From the NCBI GenBank assembly GCA_947473535.1, contig CANJFK010000065.1, forward strand, positions 1-6,477: a DNA stretch of 6,477 nt. Direction: 5' to 3'. The notes below the pieces were generated by a model. It made no database searches and was not told the origin of the DNA. It was given only the letters and a program-made list of their open reading frames with translations. Source of the stretch: Legionellaceae bacterium. Lineage in GTDB: Bacteria; Pseudomonadota; Gammaproteobacteria; Legionellales; Legionellaceae. This document shows positions 1-6,212 of this stretch, piece after piece; position 1 is the stretch's first letter; each line of letters begins with the position of its first letter. Made by a program: the position numbers and the translations under genes.

Positions 1-466
1 CAGGGCTGTATCCTGCAAAAAAATTGGTATTAAATGTTAATGCTGATGTTTTCTCCAATACGGGAACGCATATTTCTTCGATCGCGCCGGGATAAACCGT
101 TGATTCATAGATAACAATGTCCCCTTCTTTCAGAATGGAACCAATTGTCTCGCTCGCTTTAATGAGCGGTGTAAAATCAGGTTGCCTATGTTCATCAATA
201 GGCGTTGGAACAGTAACAATATATATATTGCAGAATGCTATTTCAGCCACTTGCGAGGTCAATGATAAGTAACGTGCCTCACGAAGCTCTTCGGTGGTAA
301 CTTCCAATGTGGAATCATGGCCACCAACGAGCGAATGGACTCGCTCCTGATTAATGTCAAAACCCATGACAGAGCGTTTTTTTCCAAATTCAACGGCTAA
401 TGGTAATCCAACGTAGCCGAGCCCGACGATGGCAAGTTTTCGCTCAACCAGATCTAGCATTGTCAT
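1..466 (-). CDS. tviB: TviB/WbpO-type UDP-N-acetylhexosamine 6-dehydrogenase, N-terminal part (runs off the window)
   Basis: This is an NAD-dependent UDP-HexNAc dehydrogenase. The family oxidises C6 of UDP-GlcNAc or UDP-GalNAc to the uronic acid in the cytoplasm. I translated 155 codons by hand; the C-terminal part, including the catalytic Cys region, lies beyond position 1. Visible are a Rossmann GLGYVG (residues 15-20), an acidic strand end FDIN (D37), VPTP (86-89), ESTVYPG (121-127) and FFAGYSP (149-155). The pattern, including TTEELREARYL and PLIKASETIG, resembles Salmonella TviB and Pseudomonas WbpO more than WecC. The ATG at 466 is preferred over the in-frame ATG at 460 because AAGGA (477-473) lies 6 nt upstream of it. 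The aminotransferase stop is only 10 nt upstream, so the two are co-transcribed. The family assignment is strong; the exact substrate is inferred. Confidence 0.9.
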   Translation of the reverse strand, partial: MTMLDLVERKLAIVGLGYVGLPLAVEFGKKRSVMGFDINQERVHSLVGGHDSTLEVTTEELREARYLSLTSQVAEIAFCNIYIVTVPTPIDEHRQPDFTPLIKASETIGSILKEGDIVIYESTVYPGAIEEICVPVLEKTSALTFNTNFFAGYSP

Positions 467-472
467 AATAAT

Positions 473-477
473 TCCTT
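473..477 (-). promoter_or_regulatory. Ribosome binding site of the tviB-like gene
   Basis: AAGGA lies 6 nt before the ATG at 466 and overlaps the stop codon of the aminotransferase gene by one base. The spacing favours 466 over the ATG two codons later, which would be 12 nt away. The overlap suggests translational coupling. Confidence 0.6.
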
Positions 478-1643
478 TATTTTTGGGCAAGTAGCATAAC
501 AGATTGTAGCACTTGGCATGTCTTTTCGATTTCATCTGGTTTTAAAGTAGGATGCACTAAAAACATCAAACTGGTTTCGCCTAATCGACGAGCAATTGGC
601 AATCTTTCTAATGGCTGCCAACCTGTTTCGTTGAATGCCTTTTCCAGGTAAATTTCAGAACATGTACCTGAATAACAGGGCACACCACGCTCATTAATCG
701 CATTAAGAATGTACTCTCGATCAACCTTTAATTTCTCCGGCTCTACGAAGACATAGCACTTATATGCCGCGTGCTCAATTTCTGCCGGGACTTCCGGAAC
801 GCGGAGCCCAGGAAGCGTTGATGCTATAGACCAGATTTTTTTTGCATTATTTATACGCTGAGAATGCCATAAATCCATTCGTTTAAGCTGGATTCGTCCA
901 ACAACTGCCTGCAGTTCGATCATGCGCCAGTTTGTTCCGAAACTTTCATGCAACCACGCAAAACCTGTCGGTTTTTTTTTCAGTAGTTCTTCCCAGCTTT
1001 TCCCATGATCTTTAAAAGACCACATTTTTGACCATAAGGCATAATCATTTGTTGTTACCATGCCACCCTCACCACCAGTGGTCATGATCTTATCTTGGCA
1101 AAAAGACCAGGCACCAATGTGCCCAATAGAGCCCACTGAACGGCCCTTGTAGCGAGCACCATGCGCTTGAGCGCAATCTTCGATAACATATAGTCCATGT
1201 TCTTTTGCCATTGCCATGATAGGATCCATATCACAAGGCCAGCCAGCCAAATGAACACAAATAATTGCTTTTGTTCTCGGAGTCATGACCTGACAAATAC
1301 TTTCTATAGTAATATTTTGACTATCTTCGTTAACATCAGCAAAAATTGGGGTTGCGCCAGCCATTGCAATGCATGATGCTGAAGCAATAAAACTCCGTGA
1401 AGTCACGATTACTTCATCACCAGGGCCGATGCCTAATGCCTTTAACGAGACATCCAGAGCGACAGTTCCATTTGCCAAAGCTACAGCGAATTCAACACCA
1501 GCCCAGTGTGCAAACTCCTTTTCAAACTCTCGACACTGTGTGCCAGTCCAGTAATTCACCTTATTTGATAAAAGAAGCTCGCGCGCTGCATTGGCTTCTT
1601 CCTCTGTGAAACTTGGCCATGGTGAAAATGCGGTGTTTAACAC
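477..1643 (-). CDS. DegT/DnrJ/EryC1/StrS-family PLP-dependent sugar aminotransferase
   Basis: This 388-aa protein has the normal length for the family, which transfers an amino group from glutamate or glutamine to a keto-sugar nucleotide. Visible are ANGTVALD (57-64), GIGPGDEVIV (71-80), the cofactor-contacting EDCAQAHGA (155-163, D156 for the pyridine nitrogen) and SFCQDKIMTTGGEGGM (180-195), in which K185 is the expected Schiff-base lysine. GTNWRMIELQA (236-246) is the usual family block near the C-terminal domain. The start is GTG at 1643; AGAGGG lies 5 nt upstream and an in-frame stop lies further upstream, so no ATG alternative exists. A run of nine A encodes KKK at 222-224. No sugar dehydratase is present in the window, so the keto-sugar substrate cannot be named. 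The dehydrogenase gene follows 10 nt later. Confidence 0.93.
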   Translation of the reverse strand: MLNTAFSPWPSFTEEEANAARELLLSNKVNYWTGTQCREFEKEFAHWAGVEFAVALANGTVALDVSLKALGIGPGDEVIVTSRSFIASASCIAMAGATPIFADVNEDSQNITIESICQVMTPRTKAIICVHLAGWPCDMDPIMAMAKEHGLYVIEDCAQAHGARYKGRSVGSIGHIGAWSFCQDKIMTTGGEGGMVTTNDYALWSKMWSFKDHGKSWEELLKKKPTGFAWLHESFGTNWRMIELQAVVGRIQLKRMDLWHSQRINNAKKIWSIASTLPGLRVPEVPAEIEHAAYKCYVFVEPEKLKVDREYILNAINERGVPCYSGTCSEIYLEKAFNETGWQPLERLPIARRLGETSLMFLVHPTLKPDEIEKTCQVLQSVMLLAQK

Positions 1644-1648
1644 GTTAT

Positions 1649-1654
1649 CCCTCT
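1649..1654 (-). promoter_or_regulatory. Ribosome binding site supporting a GTG start of the aminotransferase gene
   Basis: AGAGGG lies 5 nt upstream of GTG at 1643-1641. No in-frame ATG occurs between the upstream in-frame stop and this codon, so the site fixes the non-ATG start. Confidence 0.6.
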
Positions 1655-1695
1655 CGCTGAACTATAGTTTACAGCCTGTCTACAAATTAAAATCG

Positions 1696-1724
1696 AGTCT
1701 ATGCTAATCGCTTGTTGTTGTAAA
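1696..1724 (-). promoter_or_regulatory. Candidate sigma70-type promoter for the aminotransferase-dehydrogenase pair
   Basis: On the minus strand TTTACA (1724-1719) and TAGACT (1701-1696) are separated by exactly 17 nt, matching 5/6 and 4/6 of the sigma70 consensus hexamers. It sits about 50 nt upstream of the GTG start, in the short gap left of repeat copy A. This is pattern matching only; chance matches are common in AT-rich DNA. The rest of the gap (1725-1799) shows nothing else I can support. Confidence 0.3.
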
Positions 1725-1799
1725 TATCGCCTGAAAAAAAATTGCTAGGCCAAGGTGATAGAGAGCAGATTAAAGGTACCGTTTAAACAGGGTCCAATA

Positions 1800-1883
1800 T
1801 ATCCCTTGCGCACATGAGTTTTCGGTTTTGTAGCATCCCATCTACGGCCCTAAAAAAACGAAAACTCATGTGCGCAAGGGATA
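1800..1883 (+). repeat. MITE-like hairpin repeat, copy A (84 bp, internally deleted form)
   Basis: Positions 1800-1824 and 1859-1883 form a perfect 25-bp inverted repeat around a 34-nt centre, beginning TATCCCTTGCGCACATGAG. Both ends carry TA (1800-1801 and 1882-1883), which would fit a TA target duplication. Positions 1820-1849 are identical over 30 bp to the reverse complement of 3144-3173 in copy B. Relative to B it lacks 35 central nt and otherwise differs by about seven substitutions and one single-base indel. It carries no coding capacity of its own. Its right part overlaps the 3' end of the epimerase gene and supplies its last codons and TAG stop. No U-tract follows the stem on either strand, so it is not a standard intrinsic terminator, though the transcript should fold strongly here. 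Confidence 0.85.
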
Positions 1884-3043
1884 GCTACATCTTGTTTAAG
1901 CAAGGTTAGGTTAGTATCAACCAACAATTTGCAAATTTCCTGGACTATCCGAGCGGATGCATTTCCATCACCATATGGATTTTTTAAGCCACTCATTCGT
2001 TCATAAGCTTGTTTATCAGTTAATAATTGAACAACGTTGCTCACGATTGCCTCAGTAGCCGTACCAACAAGCCTCACGGTTCCAGCAGCAATTGCCTCTG
2101 GACGTTCAGTCGTACTTCGCAGGAGCAATACTGGTTTTCCCAGCGAAGGCGCTTCTTCCTGTATTCCCCCAGAATCGGTCAGAATAATATAAGCAGACTG
2201 CATCAAAAAGACAAAAGGCAAATAATCTTGTGGATCGATTAAATGTATATTAGAGATACCATCAAGTATGCCCCTTACCGGCTTCTGTACATTTGGATTG
2301 AGATGCACCGGATATATTATATCCACTTCAGGGAATAATTTCGCAAGATGAACAAGTGCATGACAAATTTGCTCAAGTCCTTTACCAAAATTTTCTCGTC
2401 GATGTCCAGTCATCAAAATCATCTTACGATCGGGCTTTATAAATGAAAATGCCTGGCGTAGTGCTGCAGAAATTAACGGTTGTGTTTCAATAATATTTAC
2501 AGCATCGTACAGTGCATCAATGACAGTATTACCTGTCACAAAAATTTTGTGGGGCGGAACACCTTCTCGCAAAAGATTCACCTGCGACTGCTCAGTGGGT
2601 GCAAAGTGAATAGAAGCTAAAACACTCGTTATTTTCCGATTTGCCTCTTCAGGCCAAGGTGAATTAATATCCCCTGTACGAAGGCCTGCTTCAATATGTG
2701 CTATCGGTATTTGATGGTAATAGGCGGAAATGGATGCAGCCAACGTTGTTGTATCACCATGCACTAGGACCAGATGAGGTTTATATTGTTCAAATAAGGT
2801 GGCCAAGCCCGTTAGTATTTTTGTTGTGAGAGTGCTTAGATCTTGATTTTCAGCCATGACTTGCAAATTATAATCAGGACGAATGTTGAACAATTTAAGC
2901 ACTGAGCTAAGCATCTGTTGATGCTGTCCAGTTACTGCGACTTTATTATGTATAAGTGGACTATTTTGGAGCATCCTGATCAATGGTGCCATCTTAATCG
3001 CTTAAGGACGAGTACCAAAAATACACAGCGTTTCAATAATCAT
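1850..3043 (-). pseudogene. wecB: wecB-type non-hydrolysing UDP-GlcNAc 2-epimerase, interrupted by an in-frame TAA
   Basis: The family interconverts UDP-GlcNAc and UDP-ManNAc in the cytoplasm. Read from ATG 3043, the frame gives MIIETLCIFGTRP, then TAA (3004-3002), then AIKMAPLIRML. In homologues this motif is GTRPEAIK, so a GAA-to-TAA change explains the stop. The rest is open for 380 codons from ATG 2992. It keeps HGD (D80 counted from that ATG), EAGLRTGD (E101), SPWPEEANR, GHRREN (H197), PVHLNPN, LTDSGGIQEEAPSLGKP and TERPEA. Residues aligning with E. coli Asp95, Glu117, Glu131 and His213 are therefore intact. Restart at 2992 would yield a protein lacking the first strand and the lysine equivalent to E. 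coli Lys15, so it is probably inactive. The last 11 residues and stop come from repeat copy A. Full length would be 397 aa. Alternatives are a sequencing error, readthrough or a suppressor tRNA. Confidence 0.85.
3002..3004 (-). other. Premature TAA codon at the conserved Glu of the epimerase GTRPEAIK motif
   Basis: The codons around it are GGT ACT CGT CCT TAA GCG ATT AAG, that is GTRP-stop-AIK. A single G-to-T change from GAA restores the motif, and the frame is the same on both sides, so this is a substitution and not a frameshift. The next ATG (2992) begins 9 nt after the stop, close enough for termination-reinitiation, but I see no good ribosome binding site for it. Confidence 0.9.
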
Positions 3044-3074
3044 AGCAATCTACTATATTTGTCACGTTACCAGA

Positions 3075-3192
3075 TATACCTTGCGTACATGAATTTTCAT
3101 TTTTTTAGCACCCAGCTATGGTTCAGCTTGACCGGTTAAGATAGGCCGTAGATGGGATGCTACAAAACCGAAATTCATGTGTGCAAGGTATA
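3075..3192 (-). repeat. MITE-like hairpin repeat, copy B (118 bp, longer form)
   Basis: Its ends, beginning TATACCTTGC, pair as an imperfect terminal inverted repeat of about 22 bp with two mismatches, flanked by TA at 3075-3076 and 3191-3192. Inside, TAGCACCCA (3106-3114) partly pairs with TGGGATGCTA (3153-3162) and CTAT (3116-3119) pairs with ATAG (3141-3144), so the whole unit can fold into a long stepped hairpin. It is in the opposite orientation to copy A and contains 35 nt (3109-3143) absent from A. It fills most of the 171-nt gap between the wzc stop and the epimerase ATG and leaves only 31 nt of leader, in which I see only a weak Shine-Dalgarno. There is no transposase, so it would be non-autonomous. 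Confidence 0.82.
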
Positions 3193-3214
3193 CACCATGG
3201 CATGTGTCACACGT

Positions 3215-5368
3215 CTATTTAGTATTGATTGTATCATCATAATAGTATTTATTGTATTTTCCATATTTTGAATAGCTACCATATGATTGAGTAATTGTTG
3301 CTGCCCGGTGGAAGTTAAATATAGTACCCTGCACATTAATTTCTGAACTAGCTAATCGCTTTAATACCATTTCAATTTCGGTCGGCTGATGGGCCCCGGC
3401 TCCCAACACAAGAAAATTAGTACCAGCAAGAGCGCCAATCACTACAGCATCGGTAACCAGTAAAACTGGCGCCGTATCAATCACAACAACATCAAACTGC
3501 TCAGACAATGTATTGATTGTCAACCTAAACTGTTCACTCATGAGTACTTCTGAAGGATTTGCTGGATACGTGCCACGGGGAATAAATGTCAGGTTCGGAT
3601 GCATCGACTTATTCAATCCCTCGCTCAAGCTGACCTTACCATTAAGAATTTCGGCCATCCCTGGCACCGCCGGAATATTAAAGTACTTATGTAGAGTGCC
3701 GCGCCGTAAGTCGCCGTCAATTAATACAACTCGTTTGCCCGACGTTGCCAAAAGGTATGCTAGATTAGAAGACACAAAACTTTTACCTACACCGGGTGAT
3801 ACACCTAAAATAGAGATAATATTATTTCTAGCGCTCGGCAGCAGAACCTGCAAGCTAGTTCGTAAACTGCGTAACGACTCAATTGATAAGTTGCGTGGAT
3901 TAGTATGCGCTAACAAGGCAACCTCTTTCGAAGTGTGACTTATAAAGTTTAATGAATTTTTTGCCTGTTCCTTACAATAGGGAATAATGGCTAAATTTGC
4001 AAGATTGTATTTTCGCTCGCCCCAACTCGGATCGTCTACTCGAGGAGAGAACAATTTTCGTCCGAAGATAAAAATTATGCTTAAAACAAAGCCGGCAACC
4101 AAGCTGGCCAAGTATATTAATGCCTTATTTTCAGGCAAAGGACCGTCAGGCAATGTCGCGTAGGCAAGAATACGTATACTGCTAATAGTTCCTGCTTTAG
4201 TAACCTTTAATTCTTGTATTTTATTCAGTAGAATCAAATACAATGATTTTTTAACACCAACGTCCAGCGCAAAATTCACCGCTATTTGGTCCGTTGCAGG
4301 AAGCTTTTTCACACGGCGACTCAATTGCTCACGATCCTTTGCCAGCGTACTGATCTGAGCTTCTACAGCGTGCATCGCAGGATGGCTTGCCGTATACTGT
4401 TGTAACATTTCAACTTTATGGTTGCGCAAATCAGCCAATCGTTTGTTGATTTCCAAGAGCTGACTCAACAAATATTGTGTTTGCATTTCGTAATTAATTT
4501 TCCCGCTTTTCGCACGATAATCATTAAGCTTGGATTCAGCCTTCTCTAATAGCCCTTTCGTCAGAGGCAACTGTTGATATAAAAAATCCAACGTTTGAGA
4601 TGCCTCTAGTGATTTTTTTTGGGCATCCTTGCTTTGCGCTACATTACCAATAGCATTCAATATCTTTATAACATGATGTGGATCTGAACCAACCAATGAC
4701 AAGTTCAAAATTCCGGTACCTGGCATTGACTCAAGGAGACTCATTTGACTTTGCACGGAGCGCGCTGCAGCAACAGGAGATTGCTTAACCAAAGAAAAAT
4801 GGGTTCCTATCGGTGCTGTGATGCTATCAATTTGAAGCCGAATGGTTTTATCCTTATTAGTGACTAACGATCCAACGGCTCCCTCTAGCAGCAAATCTTG
4901 ACTTGAATTGTACAGTGAATAATGAGCTGGTTTATCAAGAACCAGATTAAGTGGCTTGTTAATGTAACGATGCGGCACTTCAAATAATTTTACTCGAGCC
5001 GAGCTCCGCTCTGATGAATAAATTCGCTTCCAAATGGATCTTTGTGCAGGCGATATACTAATATCAAGACCAAGTGACTTAATGACAGGTTCTAAAACGA
5101 ATCTTGACCGAATGAGTGCTATTTGAGTTGAAGGAGGATCCCCTGCTGAAACGTTCAAAATCCCGGGGTGTCTAGCCTCGATCTGAAGCAATAGATCCGA
5201 CTGATATTCCGGCACTTGCCTCGAAGAGTAGAGAATGCCGATAGTCAAAGCAAACAACATAATTAGTGCTGTAAGACATTTATGCTCTAGAATTTGATGG
5301 AATAAAGCCAATAGGTTTACTTCGGTGTCTTCCGGCATATACGCTTGCTTATTTGAAGTGTTGTTCAT
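3215..5368 (-). CDS. wzc: Wzc-type polysaccharide co-polymerase with BY-kinase domain
   Basis: This inner-membrane tyrosine autokinase controls chain length and export of capsule or exopolysaccharide with Wza. At 717 aa it is close to E. coli Wzc. Domains in order are a Wzz-type N-terminus with a first membrane segment (about 31-49), a periplasmic part with helical, coiled-coil-like stretches (about 250-355), a second membrane segment (about 416-436) and a cytoplasmic kinase. The kinase shows EX2RX2R (E497, R500, R503), Walker A GVSPGVGKS (522-530, K529), Walker A' VVLIDGDLRRG (547-557, D551 and D553) and Walker B FDVVVIDTAP (625-634, D631). The tail has seven tyrosines between 696 and 710 (YGSYSKYGKYNKYYY), the autophosphorylation cluster. 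The start at 5368 is supported by AGGA 4 nt upstream. It follows wza by 24 nt. The adjacent Wzb-type phosphatase is the expected partner that dephosphorylates it. Confidence 0.96.
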   Translation of the reverse strand: MNNTSNKQAYMPEDTEVNLLALFHQILEHKCLTALIMLFALTIGILYSSRQVPEYQSDLLLQIEARHPGILNVSAGDPPSTQIALIRSRFVLEPVIKSLGLDISISPAQRSIWKRIYSSERSSARVKLFEVPHRYINKPLNLVLDKPAHYSLYNSSQDLLLEGAVGSLVTNKDKTIRLQIDSITAPIGTHFSLVKQSPVAAARSVQSQMSLLESMPGTGILNLSLVGSDPHHVIKILNAIGNVAQSKDAQKKSLEASQTLDFLYQQLPLTKGLLEKAESKLNDYRAKSGKINYEMQTQYLLSQLLEINKRLADLRNHKVEMLQQYTASHPAMHAVEAQISTLAKDREQLSRRVKKLPATDQIAVNFALDVGVKKSLYLILLNKIQELKVTKAGTISSIRILAYATLPDGPLPENKALIYLASLVAGFVLSIIFIFGRKLFSPRVDDPSWGERKYNLANLAIIPYCKEQAKNSLNFISHTSKEVALLAHTNPRNLSIESLRSLRTSLQVLLPSARNNIISILGVSPGVGKSFVSSNLAYLLATSGKRVVLIDGDLRRGTLHKYFNIPAVPGMAEILNGKVSLSEGLNKSMHPNLTFIPRGTYPANPSEVLMSEQFRLTINTLSEQFDVVVIDTAPVLLVTDAVVIGALAGTNFLVLGAGAHQPTEIEMVLKRLASSEINVQGTIFNFHRAATITQSYGSYSKYGKYNKYYYDDTINTK

Positions 5369-5392
5369 GACATCCTACATATTTAATAAATT

Positions 5393-6211
5393 TTATGAAG
5401 CACTAATAAGGTTTTTAGTAAACCAAACGCTCTGGACTATTGGCAAGAACTGATTTAATGCACGGTTCAAGTTTGCAATTGGTGCGGAAGAAACATACAG
5501 GATATCTTTCGGCTGCAGACTAAAGCGTTCTGCCAATAATAACCTATCCGGTGTTTTTGCATCCAACCAAAATATCTGCGGACAAGTATAGTCACCACGA
5601 ATAACGTAAATGTATCGAGGGTCTGCTGAGGCAGCGTTGACCCATCCCGATAAAGCTAAGGCATCAGCAATCGTAAGTGGCTGATCGTTGATAGGTAGAA
5701 AGCCTGTCTTAGCTACTTCGCCAAGCACGTACACTTTTTGCCCGCGGAAATCACTCACTCTCACTGTGAGTTGCGGGTTTGGTACATATTTCGCTATCCG
5801 TTTCGTGATATCCGCACGAATTTCATCCACCGTTTTGCCAGCCACGTGTATATAGCCAACCAAAGGAAAATATATACGGCCCATTGGATTCACTAAATAG
5901 CCTAATGCGCCCGAAGCTCCCTGAGTACTGCTGGTACTTACGACGCCACTTGAACCTTCCATCTGAAATTCGGGGTGCTGCCAAACTGACACGTGTATAA
6001 CATCAGAAGGCGCAACTTTATAAAAATACGTACTGACTCGTCTATCTGCGATCAATGATGGTGTAATCGAAATTAACGTAGGGTGCACCTCAATTCGTTC
6101 TGGCACTACCATTTTTCGCATCTGTGTTGTATTTAAATTCTGCATGCCTGGCAAAACGCTGCAACTGCAGAGAACAACGGTAGAACCTATAGCGCCTATC
6201 TCTCTTAACAT
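5393..6211 (-). CDS. wza: Wza-type outer-membrane polysaccharide export lipoprotein, short form with one SLBB domain
   Basis: This family forms the outer-membrane channel that works with Wzc to export polysaccharide. The N-terminus (residues 1-17, ending VVLCSC) is a short lipoprotein signal with a probable lipidated Cys17; Cys15 is a less likely alternative. Residues 62-152 match a poly-export domain (YKVAPSDVIHVSVWQHPEF, then LVNPMGRIYFPLVGYIHVAG). One SLBB domain follows (about 157-206, VYVLGEVAKTGF and LTIADALALSG). The C-terminus FSLQPKDILYVSSAPIANLN plus a final helix resembles the end of E. coli Wza, whose last helix crosses the outer membrane. At 272 aa it is about 100 residues shorter than E. 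coli Wza, and the missing part corresponds to one SLBB domain. The ATG at 6211 lies one base after the phosphatase stop, so translational coupling is likely. Confidence 0.92.
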   Translation of the reverse strand: MLREIGAIGSTVVLCSCSVLPGMQNLNTTQMRKMVVPERIEVHPTLISITPSLIADRRVSTYFYKVAPSDVIHVSVWQHPEFQMEGSSGVVSTSSTQGASGALGYLVNPMGRIYFPLVGYIHVAGKTVDEIRADITKRIAKYVPNPQLTVRVSDFRGQKVYVLGEVAKTGFLPINDQPLTIADALALSGWVNAASADPRYIYVIRGDYTCPQIFWLDAKTPDRLLLAERFSLQPKDILYVSSAPIANLNRALNQFLPIVQSVWFTKNLISAS

Positions 6212-6212
6212 A

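Noticed and set aside
1369..1609. Two overlapping plus-strand open frames of 61 and 70 codons
   Set aside because: They lie antisense within the well-supported aminotransferase gene and show no recognisable protein features.
1733..1755. Minus-strand T-run after GGCCTAGCAA as a terminator
   Set aside because: Only a three-base-pair stem can be drawn before the T-run, which is too weak.
1774..1788. Adjacent GGTACC and GTTTAAAC palindromes, as in cloning polylinkers
   Set aside because: No other vector sequence surrounds them; the flanks are ordinary AT-rich intergenic DNA, so chance is the simpler reading.
1800..1883. Copy A hairpin as a Rho-independent terminator
   Set aside because: The stem is strong, but no T-run follows it on either strand, and a related element exists elsewhere in the window, so a dispersed repeat explains it better.
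2990..2992. ATG 2992 as the natural start of the epimerase
   Set aside because: Homologous coding sequence (FGTRP...AIK) continues upstream in the same frame on both sides of the TAA, and no good ribosome binding site precedes 2992.
2027..3139. Plus-strand open frames at 2027-2242 and 2918-3139
   Set aside because: The first is antisense to conserved epimerase sequence; the second spans the epimerase 5' end and runs into repeat copy B. Neither resembles a known protein.
3513..3938. Plus-strand open frame of 141 codons
   Set aside because: It lies opposite the conserved kinase domain of wzc, including Walker A, and shows no domain or ribosome binding site of its own.
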